Positions 42,947 to 53,464 of a stretch of DNA of 64,000 nucleotides are shown here, in pieces. The translations under genes and the position numbers were made by a program. This stretch comes from Vanrija pseudolonga. Its lineage: Eukaryota; Basidiomycota; Tremellomycetes; Trichosporonales; Trichosporonaceae. The notes below the pieces were generated by a model. That model was not told the DNA's origin. It searched no databases and was given only the letters and a program-made list of their open reading frames with translations. How positions within the stretch are numbered: position 1 is the stretch's first letter; each line of letters starts with the position of its first letter. Location of the stretch: assembly GCF_020906515.1 (NCBI RefSeq), contig NC_085850.1, positions 2,108,001 to 2,172,000 on the forward strand, in the 5' to 3' direction.

Positions 42947-44396
42947 ATGGCCACCCCCCGCCCCCGCCCAGACTACGCCAAGCTCTCGATCCGCATCGCG
43001 ACGCCGGCGCAAAAAGTCCAGTCGCACAAGAACCAGTACCCCGAGTGGGGGCAGCCGCGCGGCTTCGACGTCCCGCAGTTCCTGCACCGCGAGACCATCC
43101 TCAACGGTGACGACAGGCCGTGGGTCCGCGACGGCGGGTTCACGACCTGGGTGCTCGTCCCGCGCGACGATCCCGAGTCGCTTGACCTCCTGGCTTCGTG
43201 CGAGACGTGAGTGGTGCTGGCTGGGAGCAAGGGATGTGCGTGGGGAGGCGGAGCCTCGGTCTGTCAGCGGTGCGAGAGACGTACTTGGATTGCGCCGTTC
43301 ACTACCACTCACTTCGGGATGCGCCGCGACGCCCTCCACCACATCCCATCCGCAGCACGCTACTGACACCCCCCCCCCCAGGTACAAGCGCGACTCGCTC
43401 TACCTCCCTCCCGGCGAGACGACCCCGCGCCCAACCACGGCATACGGCATCGCGTCCGTCTTCTGCATCCCCGAGCACCGCGGAAACCGGTACCCGACCT
43501 TCCTGCTGCAGCTGCTGCACTACGTCATGGCGGAGGAGGGCACGCTGCCGCCGTTCCCGGCCGCCTGGGGCGCGCCGCCCGACATCAAGGGGTACAAGGA
43601 CGCGCGGTTCTCGGTGCTCTACTCGGGCGTCGGGCGCGTCTTCTACTCCAAGGTGCGCAAGGGCGACGGCGAGGCCAGCGAGCCCGGCTGGGTCGCCGAC
43701 GAGCACGCCCACCGTATCTGGCAGATCGAGGACGCGCCCGCGCCGCAGGTCGACGGCCTCGAGTTCCTCGGCGCTGAGGAGGTCGAGAAGCTCGCTTCCG
43801 GCGTCGACGAGTACATGAAGGCTGAGCTCGTGAACACTGGCGACAAGAGCAAAACGCGGTTGGCGATCTTGCCTACGAGGTGAGTCGCGACTGAAGGGCG
43901 CACGAGTGCTCGGCTATCATGCTGTCTATCGGCGGCTCGTGCCGATACACACAGCTGGGCGATCCGGCGCCAGCGACACGCCCCGACGATCAGTGCTGAT
44001 CCCCTCCGCAGGAACATGTTCGGCATCCACCCTCTGCGGTACGAGCTCGCCCCCGGCCACCGCAAGACCGCGACGTTTGGCGTGCGTCTGCCTGCGCCTG
44101 CGCCAGGCACGCCGCAGCCGTTCTTCACGTACACGTACGAGATCAGCTCGGCGCGGCCAGAGCGCCTGGTGCTGCTGTACGTCCAGCATCCCGTGCCCTT
44201 CTCGGCTGTGCTTGCGGCCGCGAAGCACGAGGGCGTGGGCAGTATCGAGATGTGGGGCGGCTTTGCTGGCTGGGATGCCGAGGCGGGCGGCGCCACGCTC
44301 GACAGAGACGACAGCGTGTGCGCCCTCGCGCAGTACGGCTTTGGGGGAGACGACAAGGTCGAGTGGGAGTGGGTCGAGAAGTACGCCTGGTGCTAG
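42947..44396 (+). CDS. LYC1-like N-acetyltransferase (lysine acetyltransferase family)
   Basis: Exons 42947-43206, 43382-43879 and 44012-44396 encode 380 aa; intron 1 ends in a long C-run before CAG. The layout follows fungal LYC1-type proteins. Residues ~60-95 hold the acceptor-side segment ending LASCETYKRD. The GNAT core follows, with YGIASVFCIPEHRGNRYPTFLLQLLHYV (the acetyl-CoA phosphate loop region HRGNRYP), then FSVLYSGVGRVFYSKV and GW. A C-terminal domain (~255-380) begins FGIHPLRYELAPGH. In Yarrowia, LYC1 acetylates lysine at N6 as the first step of lysine breakdown; the same role here is inference. Gene structure and motifs look intact. Confidence 0.78.
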
Positions 44397-45037
44397 AGGG
44401 TCTCTGGCGCTGCTGCTATGCATAGGCTCGTTGTTACGTGGTAGCTGCGCGGAAAGCGGAGAGGAACAAGGGGGTTGTGGGAGTCTGACGACTGGGAGTA
44501 CGCGGGAGAGCGAGCGACCGGGTCGTCGTGCATGTTATGTCTGATGCGAGGAACCGTGGGCACATGGCTCGCTGGTCATTGTTGTTGTCGTTGCTGCTGC
44601 GCCTGTTTGACATGGTCGCCTTCCCCTCCCCGCGAGGAGAAGTATTGCCACCTACGACTCTTGTCCCACGTTTGCTGGCAGTGCGGGGTTTGCCTGCCTG
44701 TGGCTCCCTCGCTTGGCGCTGTGTTGCCTTGCCTTGCCTTTAAAGGGTCCAGTCCTTGTCAACATGACGGCTCCGGGAAATTCGCGTCGTCCACCACCAC
44801 AGAGGTCTCGGGCTCGGCGCCGGCCCCTTTCGATCCCTGCACCGCTTGCCTGACTTGGGCTTGGGAGATCATTCCTCTCCTCGATTACTTTTGCGACCTC
44901 GACACTTTCTCACACTTGCCTTGCCGCGTTTGTTCCTCGCCGTGTCGTCGTGTTGTTGCATACTTCGTCGCAACTCATAGCACCCGCTCGCCCGCCCACC
45001 ACCGACCAACGCAGCAGGCGTATAACTGCACACCACC
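44397..45037. other. intergenic spacer
   Basis: Promoter of the LtrA-like paralog 2 and 3' flank of the acetyltransferase. The 45-kb end is CT/CA-rich. No gene is supported. Confidence 0.5.
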
Positions 45038-47740
45038 ATGCCGCGATGGGGACCCAAAACGCGCCTCCTCATCCCCTCGACCCCCGACCACGTCGTGCGC
45101 GACTCGTCCCCGACTCTCAACCCAGAGCTGTACGCGACCACGCCGGTGCGCGAGCGGACCCCGACTGAAGACCACCCGCCCGACCCGATCCACGACCCCA
45201 CTGCTACCCCTGCGTCCGAGTACGCCGGGCCAATACACCACGACACGACCGAGCTCGTCGACATGACGCAGAAGCGCGCGCCCAACCTCTTCATCACGAC
45301 GCCGCAGGGCGAGGCTGGCGGGGCCGCCACCCCGCGCTCGAGATCCTCCGGCTCCCACTCGCCCGCGAAGAACGGGGGAGCGACCCCGACGTCGCCGTGG
45401 TCCCCTCGCACGCCAGCTACCGCAACGACCGCCGACTACCCGCCCACCAGCGCCCGTTCGCTCGTCGCCCCGCCCAACCCCATCCGCGAGGCGCGCAAGG
45501 AGTGGGGAAGGCCAGAGGAGAACGACGGCCCGATTCACAGCCCCGACTCTGCCAACCCGTCTAAACCTGAACGTGACGCTAAGACCTCGGTGCACCGCTA
45601 TGCGAAGCCCGTGCGCCGGTTGCCATTCCGCCGCCCACCGGCGTATGAGGACTCTGGGTGGCTGCACGAAAGCGACCGTGCGACCCAGTGGCTGTCGGCG
45701 TTTTACGACCTTGTTGTCGTCGCTGTGCTCTCAGTGTTCTCGTCGACCCACAAGATCGCAGTTCCCTCGGCCATTGGAATCTTCTTCTCGTGAGTCGTGC
45801 GTGCTAGGTGTCTTGTTGCTGACGACGCGCAGCTACTACATCGTTCTCATCTGTGTGTGGACAACACAGGTCCACTACGATGTGCGATACGAGGCCGAGG
45901 ACACGTTCCACCGCGGTATGAAGCTCCTGCAGATCATCGTCTTCGTCTACTTTGGAGTCTCAAGCGGCGGCTGGGACCCGAGCAAACTCGGCACCTTTGA
46001 TGTTCTTGAGACGCAAGAACTCAGAGAAGATCCTCGACTCTATGCTCGGCAGGTGACTGCAGCCAGTGAGTGCCTTGTTGCCCACAGTAACTGACCTCGC
46101 CAGCGAAGGGTGACCAGAGTTGGAAGACGGTCGTGATCGCCTTCGCCGTGAGCCGAGCGCTCCTGGCCCTCCAGTACATCTTTGGTACGCAGTCTCCTTG
46201 TGGGATAGCTCAGCTGACATGTGCAGTCGCCTTCGCAGGCCGCAAGGCTAAGAGACCCAACATGGGCCCCAAACTCGCTGCCTTTTCCTCCATTGTCTCA
46301 GGCTTGATGGCAGTCGTCGCCGTCTGTGTACCTGCCGACACGGAATCCCGATACTGCGGCAAAATTGCAGCTCTTTACCTTGGCATTGCCATCGAGTTCT
46401 TCACGACCTGGTTCGACATGTATGCTTACAAGATTGGGGAGAGAGCAAATTCGACTCCCGTGGTGGCTATCGCTGAGAGATATGCCCTCTTCTCACTCAT
46501 CATTTTGTGAGTAGGCCCATACGCTTGCGCACCACATGCTGACACGTCACAGAGGAGAGGGCTTTGCTTTGTTGTCTGGACAGTTTGGCAAGGCGGTCGA
46601 TGGGCTTGATATCAAAGAAGCGTCGGTGTACGCACAAGTCTTCCTAGGTGAGAGAATCTGGTACTCGGCGGTCTCTAATCCCTCCAGTCATTCTCGTCGT
46701 CTACAATGTGTGGAGCTTTCTGTTCTCGGTGTTCCACCAGAAAGATACCATCAACCCGAGAAAGACGGCCTGGTGGGAAATTGTACACGTTCCGTTACAC
46801 TTCGCCATCCTGCTGCTCCTTGCCGCCATGGTTGTGAGTGTTTTCTTGGACCGTGACCTTTATCGTTGACGTCAAAGAACATCATCGTCATGTCCTCCTT
46901 CTACACAGCATTGACAAAAGCTCTCGATTACTTGTCCATCGAAAACATTACCAGCCAGGACGCAAGAGACAAGGCTGAAGTCAGCATGAACCTGTTCTTC
47001 AACCGCCTCGATCCCAGTCTCCTTCCTCCGACGCCTATCGTGGATGTAAGCGCTCCCGACAACCAGCAACTGCTCTATGGATACTCATTCTTGGCCGGCG
47101 TGATGAAAGCAATCTGCGAAGTGAGTACCAGTACAGCCGCATCGCTGACGCTTGTAGAAGTCGTCAACTTACATGAGTGATGAGGTGTCAGCCAGTCTTG
47201 GTGATCTCATTGGTGCAAATCTATCAGACTACAACAACGAGACCTATGTCAACCAAACTGGGGACCTGTTTGGCAACACGCTCGTCCAAGTAGTCGACGA
47301 CGCCTACTCTGGTACCCTTTGGCTCTTTCCTGCGGCAGTGAGTCGCTTTGCCTCTCAAAGTGCTGACCACACACGCAGGGCATTGTGTTGATAACCTGTG
47401 CGCTTCGCTCCCTAACACGCTATCACCTCCAAGGCGTCTCTCATCGTATTGTTCACTGGACCCAGCTCATCACTGGAGTCGTGCTTGCCCTCCTAGGTTT
47501 GCTCGATCTCGGAGGCGGAAGCTACGTGGACAAGGACGGGAAGAGGTCGGACAAGACAAACGCAATGTACCGTCTCGTCGACTCCGATGGCGCGATTGCC
47601 GTGGTTGCCTGCGTCTACACTGCCGTCAACATTGGAACGATTGTGAGTTGTTGGCATTCACGGCTTGTGCTAACCATGTCTAGGTGGCGCTCACCCTCAT
47701 TCACCGGATCAAAGGTGGTGTGTTTGGAAGCGAGTCATAA
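45038..47740 (+). CDS. LtrA-like multispanning membrane protein, paralog 2
   Basis: Ten exons (45038-45789, 45833-46065, 46104-46184, 46227-46506, 46553-46647, 46688-46833, 46878-47120, 47158-47337, 47379-47642, 47684-47740) give 776 aa, phases exact. The ~215-residue Pro/Thr-rich head ends with KPVRRLPFRR, as in paralog 1. The LtrA signature follows: RATQWLSAFYDLVVVAVL, YYIVLICVWTTQVHYDVRYEAED, and MKLLQIIVFVYFGVSSGG. Nine or ten more helices follow and a short tail ends GGVFGSES. Exons 5, 6 and 8 match paralog 1 in length exactly (95, 146 and 180 nt), showing an old duplication. Paralog 1 only adds one intron in the N-terminal exon. Function unknown; the LtrA family is loosely linked to cold tolerance in bacteria. 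Confidence 0.87.
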
Positions 47741-47903
47741 AGCGAGGACATGGGCCTGCGACAGCAGGCCTCCAAATGCCCTGCATACTCTACCCGCCCT
47801 TCCCAGATGGACCCGGCTGCATCGGCGGTGAATCTCTTTGTCAAAAGCTTTGTTGTATATCCCCCCATCTATGTACATTGTGCTCATTTTGGCATCCCTT
47901 TCT

Positions 47904-48817
47904 CTACAAGTGCAGCTTGAAGAACTCCGCAAAGTCCTCGTACGCCTCCTTGAACTTCTCCGCCTGCTTGGCGTCGCTCAGATCCGCCCGTGCCGCCGCC
48001 CAGCCGTGCACCGAGTCGTTGTACCACTTGAGCTTGTTGGTGCCCGGGCGCGCAGCCTCGAGGCGGGCATACAGCGCTTCGATCTCGGGGCGCGGCTCGC
48101 CGGCAGACGGCAACAGAAGAACAGGGACGCTGACGCGGTCCGCGTCGTCGGGGTCGATTGCGCTGGGCGTGGCGTGAGCAAGCCTGGCTCTCCCTCTCCC
48201 AAGGCACTTCCACTTACCTCGGGTGCGCCGTCGCGATCGCCGCAAACCCATTCACCGCGCGGCTGAGCACGACCGCCTTCCAGCCCCAGCAGAAGCCCGC
48301 CACGCCGACGGCGTACCCCTCATCCTTGAGCGCCGCCAGAGTGTCCGCCACGCGCTGGTCCTGCGTGCTCGGCTTGCCGGGATATCCGGCGCGGAAAGCA
48401 GTGCGCGCGTCCGCGCCCTTCTGGCTCCCGTTCCCCCACCAGGCCTGCATGTACTGCCCGTCGAGGAAGTCGGGGACCGCGATGCGGTAGCCTGCTGCTG
48501 AGAGGATGTCGGCGCCTGCGAGGGCGGGGGTGTTAGCGAGTGGACGAGGAGGGGGTGTGAGAGAGAGGAGGTTGGGACCGCGGCTCACCCTGAAGAATCT
48601 GCGCGCTCGAGAAGCCAAACACGTCGTACACGAACAGCACGGCCTTGCCCGTGTCCTCTGGCCCGGTGAAGTACGTCTTGATCCCCGCGAGCTCGCCCCA
48701 CGTGCCCTTGGGGGTGTAGGTCGCCTGGACGGGCGGGAGGGTGTTGCACTCTGCGCGCGGGGTGAGCTGGCTGGCTGCGGCACACGCGCACTCACGGTGG
48801 TCTTCTGGGATGGACAT
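47904..48817 (-). CDS. dienelactone hydrolase family protein
   Basis: Four exons (48796-48817, 48589-48750, 48218-48515, 47904-48162) encode 246 aa, the usual length for the family. Alpha/beta-hydrolase features: VLFVYDVFGF strand, PDFLDGQ loop, nucleophile Cys137 in GFCWGWK, and the catalytic His213 in SVHGW. The acid position reads SAGEP, so Glu183 may stand in for the usual Asp. The family includes bacterial dienelactone hydrolase, human CMBL and yeast AIM2; they hydrolyse small esters or lactones in the cytosol. The 22-nt first coding exon is short but has correct splice signals. Its 3' end converges on LtrA-like paralog 2. Confidence 0.87.
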
Positions 48818-49030
48818 GTTGCTGACGACGACGAGGTGTACTCTTCAACTCTCGCTGACTGATACTTATACGTCCAGACGCCGGGCGGAGGTCGGTATCG
48901 CGGCATGTCAACATAGCGCGTCATCGCGCCGCCCTCACGTGCCGCGGCGCCGCCTGCGCCGGCTGGCTCGGCTGCACCCGTCCACCAAGATGTGTACATG
49001 TATGCGCCGTCTATCATCTACAACTAGCGG

Positions 49031-50455
49031 CTAGTGCTTGCCGCCGCGCTTCTTGCCCTTCTTGGGCTTGGTCGTCGCGGCAGCAGCGGCGTCGGCGTCG
49101 GCCTTGGCCTTGGCGTACGCCTCCTCGGCGCTGGCGGTGGACGCGGCGGCTTTCTCGAGCGCGATAGCGGCCGCGGCGGCCTCGGCGTCGTCCGACGCTT
49201 TGGCCGCTTCGAGGTCGAGGGTCGCGTGGTGCGTGTGCTCGGCCACAGCGACAGCCTCCACCACCTCGTCGACCTTGACCTCCTCCTCGGCGGCAGCGAC
49301 CACCTCGGCGGCCTTGGCCTCCTCGTATGCGGCCGCGGCGGCGTCTGCGCTCGCCTGCGCCGCGGCGTACGCCTGCTCCGCGCTCACCGTCTCCTCGGCT
49401 GCCTTGTCGAGCGCCCGCGCGGCGGCCTCAGCGTCCGCGACAGCATCGACGACCGCATACCCCTCCAGCTCGCTCTCGGTCGGCGGGCCCTCAAACGTCT
49501 CGCGCGCGATGCGCCAGTACCGCTCCGGGTCTGCCTTCATGTGCGCCACGTGGGCCGACTTGCCAAAGTTCTCCCGGCGCACCGTGAACCCGAGGGCCTC
49601 GGCCTCGCGCGCGTGCGCCTCCACGTCGGCGGCGTGGATGAGCTTGTCGGCGTCGCTGTAGATGTATGCTCTGCGGACCTCGGACGCGCGCGCGATCGGC
49701 GTGTTGTGGCTTGCTGCTGCGGTGCGCAGGGGCCCGCCGGGCCCGCCGAACACGCGCGAGATGTTCTGCCGCAGCCAGAACCACGCGACCATGGCGTGCA
49801 GGAACGGCGAGAGGATGCGCCTCAGCCATGGGGGGAAGGACAGGGCGAAGGCGGTGAATGTTGACCGGTAGTGGAACTGGCCTGGCGTAGAGTCCAGCAC
49901 GAGCGAGTACCGCGGGAGCGTGACCTGCGCCTTCTTGAGGACACCGCGCAGCGCCGCGAGCGCCGAGCCGCCGCCGTTCGACCATACGTGGATGAGAAGC
50001 TCTGCGCGCGGCGCACGCGGCGGGGGCTTGACGAGCACCCCGCTGATCTCGCTGTCGGCAATGTCCGAGGTGGAGACGCTGCTGCTGATGCTGCTTGCGT
50101 CCGTCTCGTCCTGCGGCGCGGGGACGACGCCGCCGACCGCGAGCTCGGGGAACGCATCGCGCAGCACGGGGATGATGCGCGCAAACTGGCGGTTGCGCTC
50201 CGTCCGCCGGCCGGGCACCATAAAGTCGGACAGCTCGGTGCGGATCACGACGATCGGCGAGGCGGGGTACGCGATGCGGTAGGGCGTGAGGTACTTTGCG
50301 ATGTGGACGTCCTGCGCGCCCATCCATGTCGCGAGGAGGATGAGCCGTGGATGCTTGCTGGACGCTTTGGCGGCGACGGCATCGGGCTTGTACAGGTAGA
50401 CGCTGCGCGAGAGCCGCGATAGGAAGCCGAGCGGGTGTGGTGGTGTTGTTGTCAT
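49031..50455 (-). CDS. DUF829 / TMEM53 (PaxU-like) protein with Ala-rich tail
   Basis: Single exon, 474 aa. Residues ~35-325 follow the DUF829 (TMEM53/PaxU) plan: HPRLILLATWMGAQ, HIAKYLTPYR, ELLIHVWSNGGGSALAAL (the oxyanion-like SNGGG motif), LVLDSTPGQFHYRS, then AYIYSDADKLIHAADV and ENFGKSAHVAHMKADPERYW (acid and histidine of an alpha/beta-hydrolase-type site). Human TMEM53 is a nuclear-envelope protein and fungal PaxU lies in an indole-diterpene cluster; catalytic activity is unproven. The last ~140 residues are an Ala/Glu/Asp-rich repeat helix (AAAIALEKAAASTASAEEAY) ending in a Lys-rich KKGKKRGGKH, which is unusual for the family. Confidence 0.82.
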   Translation of the reverse strand: MTTTPPHPLGFLSRLSRSVYLYKPDAVAAKASSKHPRLILLATWMGAQDVHIAKYLTPYRIAYPASPIVVIRTELSDFMVPGRRTERNRQFARIIPVLRDAFPELAVGGVVPAPQDETDASSISSSVSTSDIADSEISGVLVKPPPRAPRAELLIHVWSNGGGSALAALRGVLKKAQVTLPRYSLVLDSTPGQFHYRSTFTAFALSFPPWLRRILSPFLHAMVAWFWLRQNISRVFGGPGGPLRTAAASHNTPIARASEVRRAYIYSDADKLIHAADVEAHAREAEALGFTVRRENFGKSAHVAHMKADPERYWRIARETFEGPPTESELEGYAVVDAVADAEAAARALDKAAEETVSAEQAYAAAQASADAAAAAYEEAKAAEVVAAAEEEVKVDEVVEAVAVAEHTHHATLDLEAAKASDDAEAAAAAIALEKAAASTASAEEAYAKAKADADAAAAATTKPKKGKKRGGKH

Positions 50456-50884
50456 TTGTTTGGGGGTGTGATTGTAGTAGCACTGAAGGAGTGTGATGGA
50501 GTGGGATGAAGAGTAAAGTCGAGTAGTCTTTGCATGTCGTCGGCGTTGGTGTCCATGTCGTTGCCGGTGACAGACATGGAGCGCTGGGTGGTGCGTCTCT
50601 CGGGCATCGTCATTTCTCGGCCGCCGTCTCCGTTTTGTATGAACCGCTTACGAACGCCAAGCAGAGCCGACAATGACGGAACCAACCCACCCACCCCCGC
50701 ACGCGACAAGCGACCTCCATGACGGAGCCCCTGCATTCATTCGATCCATGCACACGCCTCGCGGCGGCGGCGTGAGCAAGCCGCGGAATGCAGATGCGCT
50801 GCACGCCGTCGAGCGACCACGGTAGCGAGGCCTCGACCGCTGTGCCCAATAACAACCAAATCACATCCCTGCAGCCTTGCAGCC
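50456..50884. other. intergenic spacer
   Basis: Promoter of the DUF829 gene and 3' flank of the DJ-1-like gene. No gene is supported. Confidence 0.5.
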
Positions 50885-51583
50885 CTACACAATCGCCGCC
50901 TTCTTGGCCGCGTTCTCGACCTCGTCCACGCGCTCCTTGTAGCGGCCCTGCACGCGGGCGAGGACCTCTGGCGGCGCGAGCTCCGGTCGGCCAGAGTTGA
51001 ATGGCGGGGCAGGCGCGTACTCGATACCGAGCTGGATCGCCTGTGCCGCCTCGGGGCCGGCAATCTCAGCGACGATGGTGAGCGCAAAGTCGATGCCGGC
51101 AGTCACGCCTCCACCGGTGAAGATGTTTCCGTCGCGCACGACGCGGGCGTCGTCGGGGATCGCGCCGTACAGCGGCAGCGAGTGCCGCCAGGCCCAGTGC
51201 GTCGCTGCGCGCTTGCCCTTCAGCAGGCCCGCCGCGCCGAGGATGAGCGAGCCGGTGCACACCGACGTGATGTACTTTGCGTGCGCGGCGAGCCGCTTGA
51301 TCTGCTCGATGAACGCGGCGTTCTCGACCGCCTGGCCCGTCCCGATGCCGCCAGGGACGAGGAGGATGTCGATCTTGGACGCGTCGATCGACGCCAGCGT
51401 CGGCAGCCTGCCGAACACGAGCCCGTCGGCTTCGATCTCGCCGCCGTCCAGCGACGCAGCGGTGATCTTCGCGCCGGGGAGGCGCGCAAGCACCTGGTGT
51501 GGGCCGGTGAAGTCGAGCTGTGTGACGCCGGGGAAGAGCGCAACGACAATGTTGAACGTGGGGGCGTCGGTCGCGGCGGCCAT
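50885..51583 (-). CDS. DJ-1/PfpI family protein, isocyanide-hydratase-like
   Basis: Single exon, 232 aa. Class I glutamine-amidotransferase-like fold with the nucleophile elbow Cys109 in TSVCTGSLILGAAGLL and the TQLDFTGP motif (Asp24), which in bacterial cyclohexyl-isocyanide hydratase (InhA) lies by the active site. Also LLVPGGIGTG (75-83) and ATHWAWR, both typical of that subfamily. Fungal genomes carry many of these genes; proposed roles are isocyanide detoxification or small-molecule hydratase activity. The motif set supports hydratase-like over protease or DJ-1 chaperone function. Confidence 0.87.
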   Translation of the reverse strand: MAAATDAPTFNIVVALFPGVTQLDFTGPHQVLARLPGAKITAASLDGGEIEADGLVFGRLPTLASIDASKIDILLVPGGIGTGQAVENAAFIEQIKRLAAHAKYITSVCTGSLILGAAGLLKGKRAATHWAWRHSLPLYGAIPDDARVVRDGNIFTGGGVTAGIDFALTIVAEIAGPEAAQAIQLGIEYAPAPPFNSGRPELAPPEVLARVQGRYKERVDEVENAAKKAAIV

Positions 51584-52209
51584 TTTGGTGGGGCTTGCTG
51601 GCTGGTTGTGTTAGCTGCCGTGTCGCTTTCATCACTGCGCACTGCTTGGATGTCGGGGCGTGCCGCCGTGCTGCTGAGTCACTCGAGGGATTTCCGCAAC
51701 GAATCGGATGCTGTCGATGGAAGAGTTGATGGAAGTTGCCGAGTGTCGCGCGTCGTCGTGCTGCCGAGAAGCGGGCGGGCAAGTCACAGCCAAGTGACCA
51801 GTGACGACATGGCTCGCCTGTCGCTTGGCAAAAGTGGAGGTCGAGGCATTTGTGGCACTCGGTGTGGCAGCGGGCAATTGCCGCACTCGCACGACTCGGG
51901 CACGACGGCTTCCAATGCACGCTTCAAACCGATGCGGCTTGGACGATGTGAGTGTATGGAGGATGAAGTTGACGAGTGGAGGGTGCTGGAGCCTCAGCTG
52001 TATCGTGCAATGTGCCAACACTATGAACTGGTCAAATTGGCAGGGAAAGTTGAGACATTGTCTCACCCTGTCACAATCGGCGCGGATGCATCCAACAACA
52101 AAAGACATGCGCGTGTGGGCTACATTGTGATGAACAAGGCCGCAGCCGCCATCAAACCACACATGGGAGCACAATGATCAAACTCATCACTGCGTACAAA
52201 CACGCTGAG

Positions 52210-52422
52210 CCATCACTCACAATAACAAAACATTGATCCCTCAAGGTGTCCCAGAGACTCACTGGTCGGACCTTGAGGCGGGCCGGTGTGGACTGCCCCT
52301 GGCCGAGTGTCGAATGTCGAATGTCGAGGAGGGCTGCAGTCCACGTTCCGGGTCGAACGCCCGTCGCAACTTGGTGGCAGGCCGAAGTCGAACATTTACG
52401 CACACTGCCACTGCGCGAAATC
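52210..52422. repeat. direct repeat, copy 1 (~215 bp)
   Basis: Runs from CATCACTCACAATA through AAAACATTGATCCCTCAAGG and GAACGCCCGTCGCAACTTGG to GCGCGAAATC. About 75-80% identical by eye to 52863-53082 in the same orientation. On the minus strand it contains TGTTCGAC...GGCGTTCGACCC, reminiscent of the B-box repeats near 29 kb. Confidence 0.75.
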
Positions 52423-52862
52423 TTTGGTGACTGCTGTGATTACGCCCCATAGAAGGGCCAGCACACCGTACGCAGAACGCGGCACTCACCTCCGCACCAC
52501 AACCTACACTTGAGCCACCGTAGTTGAGCAAAGCATGACTCCTTTCTTACTATGCATGCTTCTGGACACCCGAGCCGATGAGCACAATTCCGGCGCGACA
52601 CGCCAGCGTTGTCATACCAGTTGTAGCATAAACAGCTGGTTGTCGACGGCGACATGTCACCCCACCAGTATCGTCGAAACCCAGCAGTTGTAGCGCAACT
52701 TCATTGTTCATTCACCTCTCTGCTCCGCTCGACACTCGCACCTATTCTACCAAGCTACGGTCTGGGAGCGTTCAAGCAAGAAAGAAAGATATTGGTGGAC
52801 AAGGTCACACTCAATATCAAACAATAGATCCATGCCAGATGTGCCACCCATCACTTCCTTGT

Positions 52863-53082
52863 CCATCACTCACAATAGCAAAACATTGATCCCTCAAGGG
52901 TCCCAGAGATTCTCTGGTCGAGCCTTGAGGCGGGTCGGGCTGGACTGGCCCCTGATCGGATGCCGGAGTCGAGTGTCGAAAGTCGCAGGGGGGTACAGTC
53001 CAGTCTCCGAGTCGAACGCCCGTCGCAACTTGGTAGCAGGCCGATGTCGAACATATACGAACCATGCTACTGCCGCGAAATC
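52863..53082. repeat. direct repeat, copy 2 (~220 bp)
   Basis: Same landmarks in the same order as copy 1: CATCACTCACAATAGCAAAA, TTGATCCCTCAAGGGTCCCA, GAACGCCCGTCGCAACTTGG, CGCGAAATC. The copies are ~430 bp apart and no open frame is conserved between them. Confidence 0.75.
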
Positions 53083-53464
53083 GTGATTACTTGGAGCCTG
53101 ATTCACCTGTTCATAAACCCCTCCCACCGCTCTCGCAACAATGCGACACATGACTACTGGCTTTCTTTAGTTGACTAAATCAGGCATCAGACAGTCCCAC
53201 GGCGGACATCGCGAGGCGCTGGAAAACAGGACGCAGGCTTCCTGCAAGCCTAAGGAGAGAGGCGCAGTTACTCCACTCTGGCTCAGATTCTGGGTTCACG
53301 TTTTGCTGTATCACACAAAGGAGTTGAGAATGCATGCTGTCAACGGGCAATCTGGGTGTTACACCGTTTGGTTGCCTAGCAAGTATATACAAGTTGTGTG
53401 GCAAAGAGTCGTGTGGCAAAGAGTCGAGTGGAGCACCAATCAAGTGGGCAGTTGGATCGATGAA

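Larger units (their letters stand above)
51584..53464. other. intergenic with a directly repeated element
   Basis: 1.9 kb without a supported gene. It holds two copies (52210-52422 and 52863-53082) of a ~215-bp sequence, listed separately. Confidence 0.6.

Noticed and set aside
49034-49864. 276-codon plus-strand frame rich in Gly/Leu/Arg
   Set aside because: Shadow of the Ala-rich tail of the DUF829 gene.
51182-52177. 331-codon plus-strand frame
   Set aside because: Antisense to the DJ-1/PfpI gene and running into non-coding repeats; no domain.
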